A stretch of DNA of 45,842 nt from Actinomycetales bacterium (lineage in GTDB: Bacteria > Actinomycetota > Actinomycetes > Actinomycetales > Microbacteriaceae), in assembly GCA_015655445.1 (NCBI GenBank), contig JAATFA010000009.1, positions 1 through 45,842 on the forward strand. The letters run 5' to 3'. Position 1 is the first letter of the stretch; each line of letters starts with the position of its first letter. The notes beneath the pieces were generated by a model. That model saw only the letters and a list, made by a program, of their open reading frames with translations, did no database searches and was not told the DNA's origin. A program made the position numbers and the translations under genes. Shown in pieces: positions 1 through 8,389 of this stretch.

Positions 1-210
1 CTGGCGGGCGTCGTCGCCGTCCCCCTCATGCTGAGCGCGGCGCCCGAGCACGCGCTCGTCGTCGAGTACACCCTCGCGCCGGTGCTCGCCGAGCTCGGCG
101 CGACGCCCGCCCCGGCGCTCCATCTCATCGACACCTCGTTCGAGCACGACGGGCGCATCGACGCATGGGCGAAGCGGTGGATCCCCGTGCTCCGCGCGCC
201 TCTCGTGTGA
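1..210 (+). CDS. NAD(P)H-dependent FMN reductase, C-terminal fragment
   Basis: The reading frame is open from the first base to a TGA at 208-210, so only the last 69 codons are visible and the start lies outside the window. The segment VVAVPLMLSAAPEHALVVEY followed by LAPVLAELGA resembles the C-terminal part of SsuE/MsuE-type flavodoxin-fold FMN reductases, which supply FMNH2 to two-component monooxygenases. That role fits the flavin reductase and the two FMN-dependent monooxygenases downstream. The family call rests on a short fragment and could be another flavodoxin-like oxidoreductase. Confidence 0.65.
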   Translation: MAGVVAVPLMLSAAPEHALVVEYTLAPVLAELGATPAPALHLIDTSFEHDGRIDAWAKRWIPVLRAPLV

Positions 211-230
211 GCGACCCGTGCGCGAACCTT

Positions 231-246
231 GTCTGAGGCTCCAGAC
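231..246. promoter_or_regulatory. Candidate IclR operator, second copy
   Basis: The 16 bp GTCTGAGGCTCCAGAC has GTCTG/CAGAC arms around an imperfect centre. It matches the perfect palindrome at 3085-3100 at 12 of 16 positions, and both sites share CTTGTCTGAG on the left. It lies about 100 bp before the flavin reductase start and just after the FMN reductase fragment. The inference is that the IclR protein encoded at 2151-3044 controls this gene pair as well as the ABC operon. No binding data are available from sequence alone. Confidence 0.45.
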
Positions 247-347
247 GATGCGCCGGGGCGGAGCGGCCGGGACCTCCGGGCGCCCGCAGATCATGGAGCC
301 ACGTGGGCGTGTTCCCGCCCGCGGAATGCGAAGCGGAAGGACCGGAC

Positions 348-917
348 ATGACCTCGTCCGATGAGCGCAGCGCGGTCGAGACGAGCGCGCGCAACCAGCT
401 CAATGTCGCCACGCACACCGAGATCATCCGCACGGTCGCCCCGACCGCACGCGAGCTGCGGGAGGCGTTCTCGCGCTATCCGACGGGCGTCGTCGCGGTG
501 TGCGCGGACATCGACGGCACGCCGACGGCGATGGTCGCGACGTCGTTCAGCGTGGGGATCTCGTTCGATCCCCCGCTCGCCGCGCTCGCGGTGCAGAACT
601 CCTCGACGACGTGGCCGTCGCTGCGCACCGCCGACGTGCTCGGCATCTCCGTGCTCGCGCAGGATCAGGCCGAGGCCTGCCTGCAGCTGTCGAGCCGCAC
701 GCGGGACCGCTTCTCCGGGCTGGAGCTCGCGCGCTGCGAGCTCGACTGCGCGCTCCTCGTGGAGGGCGCCTCGATGTGGCTCGAGGGCCGCATCCACGAC
801 GAGGTGGCCGCCGGCGACCACACGCTCGTGCTCATCGAGCTGCGGGCGCTCAAGGTGCACGAGGCCCGCTCGCCGCTCGTCTACCACGCGATGGGGTTCC
901 ACGCGATCGCGAGCTGA
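348..917 (+). CDS. Flavin reductase family protein (FMN-binding split barrel)
   Basis: A 189-residue protein of the HpaC/DIM6/NtaB flavin reductase family, the small component that reduces FMN or FAD for a partner monooxygenase. Typical features are RYPTGVVAVCADIDG at the N-terminal strand, a TSFSVGISFDPPLAAL flavin-binding stretch, and a GDHTLVLIEL segment near the end. The ATG at 348 is preferred because GGAAGG lies 8 nt before it; an in-frame GTG at 303 has no ribosome site. It sits 51 nt before the aminotransferase gene, probably in one operon, and behind a candidate IclR operator. The likely partners are the two monooxygenases at 8.4-11.1 kb. Confidence 0.85.
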   Translation: MTSSDERSAVETSARNQLNVATHTEIIRTVAPTARELREAFSRYPTGVVAVCADIDGTPTAMVATSFSVGISFDPPLAALAVQNSSTTWPSLRTADVLGISVLAQDQAEACLQLSSRTRDRFSGLELARCELDCALLVEGASMWLEGRIHDEVAAGDHTLVLIELRALKVHEARSPLVYHAMGFHAIAS

Positions 918-968
918 GCCGCATCTCGCGCGGCACGACGACCCCTCCACCTCTACGAAAGGAGCCCC

Positions 969-2066
969 ATGGGCTGGACCGGATCCGCATCGCCGAGCGT
1001 CGCGGCACGTCCCGAGCTGCACGCCCTCCCGGTGTACTCGGCGCCCCTCGCGAGCGACACGCCCGTCCGGGTCCGCGCCTCCTCGAACGAGGCGCCCGAC
1101 GCGCTCTCGCCCGCGGTCCGCGAGGCGGTGCTGCGACGCCTGCAGACCCCGAACCGCTATCCCGTGCTCGGCGGCCACGACCTCGTCGCCGCGATCGCCG
1201 GCCACCTCGGCGCCGACGCCGAGGAGGTCGTCGCGGGCGACGGGTCGCTCTCGCTGCTCAACTACGTGCTGCTGACCTACTGTCGGCCGGGGCACACGGT
1301 CGTCCACTCGTGGCGCAGCTACGAGGCGTACCCCATCTGCGTGCGCACGGCGGGGGCCGAGCCGGTCGCCGTGCCGAACGCGGCCGACGGCGGACACGAC
1401 CTCGCGGCGATGGCCGCGGCCGTCGACGCACGCACGGACGCGGTCATCGTGTGCTCCCCGAACAACCCGACCGGCGTCGCGATCGGGCACGGCGAGCTCG
1501 CCGCCTTCCTCGACACGGTGCCCGACGATGTGCTCGTCGTCCTCGACGAGGCCTACCGCGACTTCGACGACCGCCCGGACGCGCCGCGCTCCCGCGATCT
1601 GCTCGCGGAGCACGCGAACCTCGTCGTGCTGCGGACGTTCTCGAAGGCGTACGGTCTCGCCGCGCTGCGCATCGGCTATGCGATCGCGCATCCGCAGGTC
1701 GTGCACGCCGTGCGGCGCATCCTGCCGCCCTTCCCCGTGAACGCGCTCGCCTCCGCGGCCGCCGTCGCGGCCCTCGCCGAGGAGAAGGAGCGCATCGCCC
1801 TCGTCGCCTCGATCCTCGCGCAGCGGACGGAGGTCGGCGCGCTCCTCGACGCCCACGGTCTGCCCCACACGCCCTCGCACGCCAATTTCGTGTGGCTGCC
1901 CCTCGGCGACCGGAGCGAGGAGCTCGGGCGGCTGTGCGCGGCCGAGGGGATCTCCACGCGCGTGTTCGCCGGCGAGGGCATCCGGATCTCCCTCGGCGAG
2001 CCGGGCCTGCTCGACGCGCTGCACGAGGCCGTCGAGGCGTACGCAGCGGCGCCCGCGCGACCGTAG
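969..2066 (+). CDS. HisC-like PLP-dependent aminotransferase (class I/II)
   Basis: A 365-residue fold-type I aminotransferase closest in layout to histidinol-phosphate aminotransferase. Visible signatures are NNPTG, the PLP-ring aspartate D193 in VVLDEAYRDF, and the Schiff-base lysine K226 in RTFSKAYGLAALRIG. The C-terminal HANFVWLPLG and GIRISLGEPG segments also match HisC. A strong AAAGGAG lies just before the ATG. It sits in a flavin-dependent catabolic cluster, not a his operon, so it more likely acts on a catabolic intermediate or an amino acid released from the substrate. True histidinol-phosphate activity cannot be excluded. Confidence 0.85.
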   Translation: MGWTGSASPSVAARPELHALPVYSAPLASDTPVRVRASSNEAPDALSPAVREAVLRRLQTPNRYPVLGGHDLVAAIAGHLGADAEEVVAGDGSLSLLNYVLLTYCRPGHTVVHSWRSYEAYPICVRTAGAEPVAVPNAADGGHDLAAMAAAVDARTDAVIVCSPNNPTGVAIGHGELAAFLDTVPDDVLVVLDEAYRDFDDRPDAPRSRDLLAEHANLVVLRTFSKAYGLAALRIGYAIAHPQVVHAVRRILPPFPVNALASAAAVAALAEEKERIALVASILAQRTEVGALLDAHGLPHTPSHANFVWLPLGDRSEELGRLCAAEGISTRVFAGEGIRISLGEPGLLDALHEAVEAYAAAPARP

Positions 2067-2100
2067 CGGGCCGACCTCGCGGCACGCCCGCGACGCGCCC

Positions 2101-2131
2101 GTCGTGCGACCGGCGTCGCGGCACGCACGAC
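2101..2131. terminator. Candidate bidirectional terminator between convergent genes
   Basis: GTCGTGCG at 2101-2108 is the exact reverse complement of CGCACGAC at 2124-2131, with a 15-nt loop. It lies in the 84-bp gap between the aminotransferase stop and the iclR stop. No T-tract follows on either strand, so it is a weak call based on position and symmetry. Confidence 0.35.
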
Positions 2132-2150
2132 CGCGTCGCGGAGCGCCGGC

Positions 2151-3044
2151 TCACGCCATGCGCAGGTCCTCCTCGCCGAGCCCGGCCTCGTGCCACAGGT
2201 CGGTCGCGTCGCCCATCACCGGGTCCGGGTGCTGGCGGGTGCCGCCGAGCCGCTTCGTGAGCGCGTTCGCGGCCCGCACGACGTGGAGCGCGACCGTGGG
2301 CCATTGCGACGGCGGAACCGATCGCAAGCGGAACGACGTCGCGACGCTCGCCACGGGCAGGTCGTTGTGGTCGAGCGCCGCCGCGGCGATGCACGTGATC
2401 CCCTCGGTGACGGAGCCGGCCTCGATCGACCAGCCGCGAGCGCGCTCCTTGGCGAGCATCGCCTTGAGCTCGCGCAGGTTGCGGGGGCCGCGTCCGGTGC
2501 GATCGACGAACGTCCTCGTCGTGGCGAACGTCGCCATGATCTGCTCGGCGGAGAGCCAGGAGAGCATCGAGCGCCCGGTCGCGGTCAGGTGAGCGGGCAG
2601 CCGCACCCCCACGGCGGTCACGAGCGACGTCGGCTTCTGCGGCTGCTCCTTGATGAGGTAGAGCGTCTCGTGACCGTGCAGGATGCCGAGGTGCACGGTC
2701 TCGTTGATCTGGCCGACGAGCTTGGTGATGAGCGGACGCGCAAGGTGCTCGACCGGCTGGTGCCGGATGTACGCGGAGCCGAGCTCGAACACGCCGACGG
2801 CGAGCTTGTATCCGCGCGCCTCGGGGATGTGCACGACGAGCCCCTCGTCGGCGAGCACGTTCAGCAGCTGGTAGACCGAGCTGCGCGGCAGGCCGAAGTG
2901 GCGCACGATCGCACCGGCGGGGACGGGGCTCGGCGACGACGCGAGATGCCGCAGGATCGCGATCCCTGAGCGGAGCGCGGGGATCTTCGGCCCGGGCGAC
3001 GGCACGCGCGATCCGATCGTGTTCTCGATTCCTGCGTCGGTCAT
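2151..3044 (-). CDS. IclR family transcriptional regulator
   Basis: A 297-residue regulator. Residues about 22-80 form the winged helix-turn-helix (GIAILRHLAS, then GLPRSSVYQLLNVLADEGLV). The rest is the IclR effector-binding domain, with INETVHLGILHGHETLYL and a C-terminal region containing GWSIEAGSVTEGITCIAA. The ATG at 3044 is preferred over an upstream GTG/ATG near 3107, because the protein then begins shortly before the DNA-binding domain and the palindrome at 3085-3100 stays outside the gene. It is divergent from the ABC operon, the classic layout of an IclR regulator controlling its neighbour. The effector is probably the cluster substrate or a product. Confidence 0.9.
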   Translation of the reverse strand: MTDAGIENTIGSRVPSPGPKIPALRSGIAILRHLASSPSPVPAGAIVRHFGLPRSSVYQLLNVLADEGLVVHIPEARGYKLAVGVFELGSAYIRHQPVEHLARPLITKLVGQINETVHLGILHGHETLYLIKEQPQKPTSLVTAVGVRLPAHLTATGRSMLSWLSAEQIMATFATTRTFVDRTGRGPRNLRELKAMLAKERARGWSIEAGSVTEGITCIAAAALDHNDLPVASVATSFRLRSVPPSQWPTVALHVVRAANALTKRLGGTRQHPDPVMGDATDLWHEAGLGEEDLRMA

Positions 3045-3084
3045 GGAGTCATATTGCGCGCTGCAGATTTCACCTGTGTTTCTT

Positions 3085-3100
3085 GTCTGAGCGCTCAGAC
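3085..3100. promoter_or_regulatory. Perfect 16-bp palindrome, probable IclR operator
   Basis: GTCTGAGCGCTCAGAC reads identically on both strands. It lies 41 bp from the iclR start and 55 bp from the ABC ATPase start, in the only divergent intergenic region of the cluster. IclR proteins bind palindromes of about this size in such positions. A related copy lies at 231-246. Confidence 0.6.
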
Positions 3101-3154
3101 CTGGCATGCTCCGGAGGCGATTCGGGCGACGCCCCGGGCGTCTTTCATGGGGGT

Positions 3155-4795
3155 ATGGACGTCCCCCCTCCGTTCGCGACCGTGCGCGACCTCCGCGTCG
3201 AGCTCACGCGTCCCGGGCGCGACAGCCGCGCCCAGCAGGTGCTCAAGGGCATCAGCCTCGACATCCGTCCCGGCGAGGTCGTCGGCCTCGTCGGCCAGTC
3301 GGGGTCGGGCAAGAGCATCCTCGGCCTGACCCTGCTCGGAGCGCTCCCCGAGCGCTCGCGTCCCGCCGTCACGGGCGAGGTGCGCGTGGGCGGCGTCGAC
3401 GTGCTCACGGCGAGCCCGAAGACGATGCGGCAGCTCCGCAGGGAGAAGCTAGGCGTCGTGTTCCAGGACCCCATGACGTCGCTCAACCCGACCATGCGCA
3501 TCGGCGCCCAGATGGTCGAGGCGACCGGATCGAGGCAGCTCGCGATCGACCTGCTCGCCCGCGTCGGCGTGCCCGAGCCCGCCGCTCGCATGAACGTCTT
3601 CCCGCACCAGCTCTCGGGCGGCCTGCGCCAGCGCGTCATGATCGCGATGGCCGTCGCGGGCAAGCCCGCGCTCATCATCGCGGACGAGCCGACCACGGCC
3701 CTCGACGTGACCGTGCAGAAGCAGGTGCTCGACCTGCTCGCGGAGCTGCGCGCCGAGCTCGCGTGCAGCGTGCTCATGGTCACACACGACCTCGGCGTCG
3801 CGGGCGAGATCGCCGACCGCATCGTCGTCATGCGCGACGGGGAGATCGTCGAGAGCGGCGGGGTCGCCGCGATCCTCACTCGCCCGCAGCACGAGTACAC
3901 GCAGCGGCTCATCGCCTCCCGGATCTCGCTCGAGTCGGACCGCACGCGCCCGCTGCCCATGTTCGAGCCGAGCGGGGAGCCGGAGGACGACGAGCTCGTC
4001 GAGCGGATCGAGGCGGAGACCTATCCCGTGTGGCGCCCCGCGCCCGGTGCTGCGCCCGCGGTCACCGTGCGGAGCCTGACCAAGACGTTCGCGCAGTCCC
4101 GCTCGACGACCCTGCGCGCGCTCGACGGCGTCTCCTTCGAGATCGGCGCGGGCGAGTCGGTCGCGATCGTCGGCGAGTCGGGATCGGGCAAGTCGACGAT
4201 CCTCCGCATCGTCGCGGGCCTCGAGACCGCCGATCGCGGCAGCGTCGTCACCCTCGCCGTCGCCGGCCGGCCGCAGATGGTGTTCCAGGACGCGGGCGCC
4301 TCGCTCACGCCGTGGATGCGCGTCGGCGAGCTGCTCGCCGAGCGGCTCTCGGTCGAGGGCGTCCCCGCCCGGGAGCACCGCGAGCGCATCGAGCGCGCGC
4401 TCGACGTCGTCGGCCTCGACCGGTCGGTCCTGCGGATCCGCTCCCGCGAGCTCTCCGGCGGCCAGCGGCAGCGCGTCGCGCTCGCGCGGGCCGCGATCGT
4501 GCCCCCGGCGATCCTGCTGTGCGACGAGCCGACGAGCGCCCTCGACGCGTGGATGGCCGCGAACATCATCAACCTGCTGCGCCATCTGCGCCACGAGGTG
4601 GGGATGTCGATGATGTTCGTCACCCACGACCTGTCCGTCGCGCGGCTCATCGCCGACCGCATCCTCGTCATGCGCCGCGGCGTCATCGTCGAGCAGGGGG
4701 CGGCCGAGGAGATCATCGCGCATCCGCGCGAGCAGTACACGAAGGACCTCGTCGGCGCCGTGCCGGATCCGGTCTTCGCGGAGAGGGCCGCGTGA
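3155..4795 (+). CDS. ABC transporter, fused tandem ATP-binding subunits (Dpp/Opp/Nik type)
   Basis: A 546-residue protein with two complete ABC ATPase domains, corresponding to a DppD-DppF fusion that energises an oligopeptide/nickel-type importer. Domain 1 has Walker A GQSGSGKS (47-54), signature LSGGLRQR and Walker B LIIADEPTTALD. Domain 2 has Walker A GESGSGKS (340-347), signature LSGGQRQR and Walker B ILLCDEPTSALD. The ATG at 3155 is chosen; a TTG at 3083 would place the palindrome inside the gene, and nothing supports it as a start. The ribosome site is poor (GGGGG close to the ATG), so the start has some doubt. The gene overlaps the next one by one base. Confidence 0.93.
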   Translation: MDVPPPFATVRDLRVELTRPGRDSRAQQVLKGISLDIRPGEVVGLVGQSGSGKSILGLTLLGALPERSRPAVTGEVRVGGVDVLTASPKTMRQLRREKLGVVFQDPMTSLNPTMRIGAQMVEATGSRQLAIDLLARVGVPEPAARMNVFPHQLSGGLRQRVMIAMAVAGKPALIIADEPTTALDVTVQKQVLDLLAELRAELACSVLMVTHDLGVAGEIADRIVVMRDGEIVESGGVAAILTRPQHEYTQRLIASRISLESDRTRPLPMFEPSGEPEDDELVERIEAETYPVWRPAPGAAPAVTVRSLTKTFAQSRSTTLRALDGVSFEIGAGESVAIVGESGSGKSTILRIVAGLETADRGSVVTLAVAGRPQMVFQDAGASLTPWMRVGELLAERLSVEGVPAREHRERIERALDVVGLDRSVLRIRSRELSGGQRQRVALARAAIVPPAILLCDEPTSALDAWMAANIINLLRHLRHEVGMSMMFVTHDLSVARLIADRILVMRRGVIVEQGAAEEIIAHPREQYTKDLVGAVPDPVFAERAA

Positions 4796-5652
4796 TGAGC
4801 CCCTCCGCCACGCTCCCCGAGCGGCTGCCGTTCCGGGTCACCCTCGCGGGCCTCGGCCAGCGGGACTGGCCGTCCTGGCTCGGCATCGCGCTTTTCCTCG
4901 CGGTGTTCCTCACGGGCGTCCTCGCGCCCGTGCTCGCGCCGTACGACCCCGTGCAGCCGGTCGGCACGCCGTATGCGGCGCCGGGCCAGTTCGGCTTCGT
5001 GCTCGGTACGGACACGATCGGACGCGACGTGCTGAGCCGCACGCTGTACGGCATCGGAGCGACCGTGCCGCTCGCACTCGCGGTCGTCGCGATCGGCATC
5101 CTGTGCGGCGGGATCATCGGCACGGTCGCGGGGATCCTGCGCGGCTGGGTCGACAACGTGCTCATGCGCGTCGCGGACCTGTTCCTCGCCCTTCCCGTGC
5201 CCCTCGTCGCGATCGCGATCGTCGCGGCCCTCGGCGGCGGCACGGGGCACCTGCTGTTCGGGATCTCGCTCGTGTGGTGGCCGTACTTCGCGCGCATCGT
5301 CCGCGGCGAGGTCGTCTCGCTCGCGGCGCGCCCCCACGTCGAGGCGGCGCGCATGGCCGGGGTCCCGGCCTGGCGGATCGCCCTGCGGCACATCGTGCCC
5401 GGGATCATCCCGACCCTCGTCGTGCTCGCGAGCCTCGACGTGGGCGCGGCGACGCTCATGATCTCGGCGCTGTCCTTCCTCGGACTCGGCACGCCCCAGC
5501 CCATGCCGGAGCTCGGCAGCGACGCGGCGAAGAACGTGGGCGCCCTCCTGCAGGCCTGGTGGATCCCGGTCATCCCCGGCATCGGCGTCTTCTTCGTCAC
5601 GATCACCGCGAACCTCGCCGGCAGCGGCGCCCGCAACCTGCTGGGGAAGTGA
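4795..5652 (+). CDS. ABC transporter permease, DppC/OppC type
   Basis: A 285-residue inner-membrane permease. It has an N-terminal hydrophobic segment (IALFLAVFLTGVLAPVLAP), the FVLGTDTIGRDVLSRTLYG motif usual for DppC, several further membrane spans, and the EAA-loop EAARMAGVPAWRIALRHIVP that contacts the ATPase. It starts on the last base of the ATPase stop codon, so the two are translationally coupled, and the second permease begins 4 nt after its end. Confidence 0.93.
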   Translation: MSPSATLPERLPFRVTLAGLGQRDWPSWLGIALFLAVFLTGVLAPVLAPYDPVQPVGTPYAAPGQFGFVLGTDTIGRDVLSRTLYGIGATVPLALAVVAIGILCGGIIGTVAGILRGWVDNVLMRVADLFLALPVPLVAIAIVAALGGGTGHLLFGISLVWWPYFARIVRGEVVSLAARPHVEAARMAGVPAWRIALRHIVPGIIPTLVVLASLDVGAATLMISALSFLGLGTPQPMPELGSDAAKNVGALLQAWWIPVIPGIGVFFVTITANLAGSGARNLLGK

Positions 5653-5656
5653 GATC

Positions 5657-6667
5657 ATGCTGCGATTCCTCGCCCGACGGTTCGTCTCGCTGCTCGTCGT
5701 GCTGCTCGCCCTCTCGCTCGTGCTCTTCCTGCTCCAGTCGCTGAGCCCGACCGACGCCGTGCACATGATGCTCGGAGAGAACGCCTCCGCGGCGCAGGTG
5801 GCGCACATGCGCCACGAGCTCGGCCTCGACCAGCCGCTCTACGTGCAGTACGTGCGCTACCTCGGCGAGGTCCTCCACGGAGACCTCGGGATCTCGTACC
5901 AGACGCGCAAGCCCGTGAGCGCCGACCTGGCCCAGTTCGTGCCGGCGACGCTCGAGCTCGGCGCCGCCGGCATGGTCCTCGCGATCGTCATGGGGACGCT
6001 CTTCGCGGTCTCGAGCCTCGCGGTCGCACGATGGGCGCACCTGCTCACGGGCGTCTACCGCAACCTCATCCTCGCCCTCGCCGCGGCGCCGCCGTTCCTG
6101 CTCGGGCTGCTCGGCCTCATCCTCTTCTACAAGGAGTGGGGCGTGCTCCCGGCCTCCGGACGCATCGACGACCAGAGCTTCTCCGGCCCCACCGGGTTCA
6201 TGCTCGTCGACACGCTCGCCGCGGGACGCCCCGACCTGTTCGGCAACGCCCTCCAGCACCTGCTGCTGCCGGCCCTCGCGATCGCGATCGGCCCCTCGCT
6301 CGTCATCGGGCGCGTGTTCGCCTCGAGCCTGCGCGGCACGCTCGACTTCGACTACGTGCGCACCGCGATGGCGAAGGGCCTCACGGAGGGGCAGATCGTG
6401 CGCAGGCACGTCATCCGGAACGCCTCAAACCCCGTGCTCTCGCTCGTGGGCCTGCAGATCGGCGCGATGTTCGCCGGCACGCTCGTCGTCGAGAACATCT
6501 TCGGCTGGCCCGGCCTCGGGCAGTACATGTCGAGGGCGATCGGCACGAACGACTTCCCCGTGATCTCCGCGGTCACGCTCATCCTCGGTGCGGGCTACGT
6601 CGTCGTCAACACCGTCGTCGAGATCGTGCAGGCCGGCCTCGACCCGCGTCTGCGGCTCGCGGCATGA
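5657..6667 (+). CDS. ABC transporter permease, DppB/OppB type
   Basis: A 336-residue permease with the DppB N-terminal signature MLRFLARRFVSLLVVLLAL, then HELGLDQPLYVQYVRYL and HGDLGISYQTRKPV. About six membrane spans follow. The EAA-loop region TAMAKGLTEGQIVRRHVIRN couples to the ATPase. With the preceding permease it forms the heterodimeric channel. Gene order ATPase-DppC-DppB-binding protein is inverted relative to the usual dpp order but contains a full importer. Confidence 0.93.
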   Translation: MLRFLARRFVSLLVVLLALSLVLFLLQSLSPTDAVHMMLGENASAAQVAHMRHELGLDQPLYVQYVRYLGEVLHGDLGISYQTRKPVSADLAQFVPATLELGAAGMVLAIVMGTLFAVSSLAVARWAHLLTGVYRNLILALAAAPPFLLGLLGLILFYKEWGVLPASGRIDDQSFSGPTGFMLVDTLAAGRPDLFGNALQHLLLPALAIAIGPSLVIGRVFASSLRGTLDFDYVRTAMAKGLTEGQIVRRHVIRNASNPVLSLVGLQIGAMFAGTLVVENIFGWPGLGQYMSRAIGTNDFPVISAVTLILGAGYVVVNTVVEIVQAGLDPRLRLAA

Positions 6668-6713
6668 GGCCCCTCGCAGCGTCCGCCCCCTCGATAGCCC
6701 TCACCCGCACGAC

Positions 6714-6748
6714 CCGTCCCCACCCGCACCATCAATCCGTCCCCACCC
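6714..6748. repeat. Two 12-bp direct repeats before the binding-protein gene
   Basis: CCGTCCCCACCC occurs at 6714-6725 and again at 6737-6748, a 23-bp period, in the 101-bp gap between the second permease and the binding-protein gene. The gap is strongly C-rich. It may be a local regulatory element or an mRNA processing/stability region raising binding-protein yield. No clear promoter boxes are seen. Confidence 0.3.
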
Positions 6749-6768
6749 CTCGACAGGAGAGACCGAAC

Positions 6769-8352
6769 ATGAAGCGCCTCCCCATCGGCGTGGCCGTCAT
6801 CGCCGCGGCCACGCTCGCCCTCACGGGCTGCTCCGGCGGCTCGTCGCACGGCTCCGCGGCGGCAAGCGGGCCTGCCGACCCCCACACGCTCCACCTCGCC
6901 TTCCTCAGCGGCATCGGCCAGCCGCCGGACCCCGACGTCTTCTACGGCGGCAACGGCAACAACATCGTCAACAACGTCTACGAGGGCCTCGTGCGCCAGG
7001 AGGAGGGCACGACCGACTCGAAGATCTCCCCGTGGCTCGCGACCGACTGGTCGGCGAGCTCCGACAACACCGAGTGGACCTTCCACCTGCGCAAGGGCGT
7101 CACCTTCCACGACGGCACGCCGCTCACGAGCGCGGCGGTCGCGCCGAGCGTCGAGCGCCGTCAGGACGTCGGCGGCGACGCGGCCGGCTACATGGTCGAG
7201 GACGTCGCCTCGGTCACGACCCCCGACGACTACACCGCCGTGTTCCACCTCACGTCCCCCAACGCGTCGTTCGCGACGATCATGGCCTCGCCGTTCGGCC
7301 TCAAGCTCGAGAGCCCCGCGTGTCTGACGAAGAACGCCGGCAGCGACAAGGCCCAGACGTACCTGCAGACGCACGACTGCGGGTCCGGGCCGTACGTGCT
7401 GGAGACCGCGGACGACTCGGTCGGCTACACCATGAGCTACTTCGACAAGTGGTGGGGCACCAAGCCGCAGTTCACGAGCATCGACTACACGGTCGAGCGG
7501 AACGAGTCGGCGATCCAGCTCAAGTTCGACAAGGGGCAGATCGACGCGATCAAGGAGGGGCTGACCGGCTCCGCCTTCAACTCGTACAAGAAGAAGGACG
7601 ACGCGAGCACCTACGCGCTGTCGACGCTGCAGACCGAGCAGATGCGCATCAACCCCACGAACGGCGCGTTCGCCGACGTCGAGTTCCGCCAGGCGTTCCG
7701 CGACTTCATCGACGCCGAGTCGCTCAACAAGACGCTCTGGCTCGGCAACGTCAAGCCCGCGACGACGATCTACGGGCTCGGCTTCCTGCCCGGCACGGAC
7801 GCGGACTCGAAGCGCCGCTACGACCCGAGCAAGCTCAAGAAGCTCGTCTCCTCGATGTCGGAGGGCGAGAAGACCCTCACCCTCGGCTACCGCGCCTCGA
7901 GCGACACCGACTCGCAGCTCGTCAACCTGCTCGCTGCGCAACTGCAGTCGATCGGGCTCAAGCCGAAGATCTACGCGGCACCGCAGGGCGCCGAGTGGAA
8001 GTTCGCCGACAACCTCAAGGGCGCGCCCGACGTGTTCTTCGCGGCGAGCTACCCCGACGGCCACGACCCGTACCTGTGGGCGCAGCTCTACTGGCCCTCC
8101 GACGGTCCGCTCAACACCTTCGCGGTGACCGTCCCGGGCCTCGACGACCAGCTCAAGAACGCGCTCGCGACGGGCGACGAGTCGCTCTACGCGACGATCG
8201 GCCACGAGGTCGACGACATGGGCACCTTCACCAACCTCGAGTACCTCGCCGACTTCATGGTCGGCAAGAAGTGGCTCACCGGCGTCAAGCAGGCTCACGA
8301 CGTCACCGCTCCCGGGTACCTCGACTTCACGAAGCTCGGCATCGCCGACTGA
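6769..8352 (+). CDS. ABC transporter substrate-binding lipoprotein, family 5
   Basis: A 527-residue family 5 (DppA/OppA/NikA) extracellular solute-binding protein. It begins with a lipoprotein signal: KR, a hydrophobic core, and lipobox LTGC with Cys21 as the lipidated residue. A glycine/serine linker follows, then family signatures such as NNIVNNVYEGLVRQ and WTFHLRKGVTFHDGTPL. AGGAGAG lies 8 nt before the ATG. It delivers substrate to the two permeases upstream. Family 5 proteins bind peptides, metals, opines and other amino-group compounds, so family alone does not give the substrate; the neighbouring monooxygenases suggest a small organic nitrogen or sulfur compound. Confidence 0.93.
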   Translation: MKRLPIGVAVIAAATLALTGCSGGSSHGSAAASGPADPHTLHLAFLSGIGQPPDPDVFYGGNGNNIVNNVYEGLVRQEEGTTDSKISPWLATDWSASSDNTEWTFHLRKGVTFHDGTPLTSAAVAPSVERRQDVGGDAAGYMVEDVASVTTPDDYTAVFHLTSPNASFATIMASPFGLKLESPACLTKNAGSDKAQTYLQTHDCGSGPYVLETADDSVGYTMSYFDKWWGTKPQFTSIDYTVERNESAIQLKFDKGQIDAIKEGLTGSAFNSYKKKDDASTYALSTLQTEQMRINPTNGAFADVEFRQAFRDFIDAESLNKTLWLGNVKPATTIYGLGFLPGTDADSKRRYDPSKLKKLVSSMSEGEKTLTLGYRASSDTDSQLVNLLAAQLQSIGLKPKIYAAPQGAEWKFADNLKGAPDVFFAASYPDGHDPYLWAQLYWPSDGPLNTFAVTVPGLDDQLKNALATGDESLYATIGHEVDDMGTFTNLEYLADFMVGKKWLTGVKQAHDVTAPGYLDFTKLGIAD

Positions 8353-8389
8353 CCGCGACGACCATCCAGGAAAGAGGAAGCGGACCATC

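Noticed and set aside
3083-3154. TTG start for the ABC ATPase at 3083
   Set aside because: It would put the perfect operator palindrome inside the gene and adds 24 residues unlike the family.
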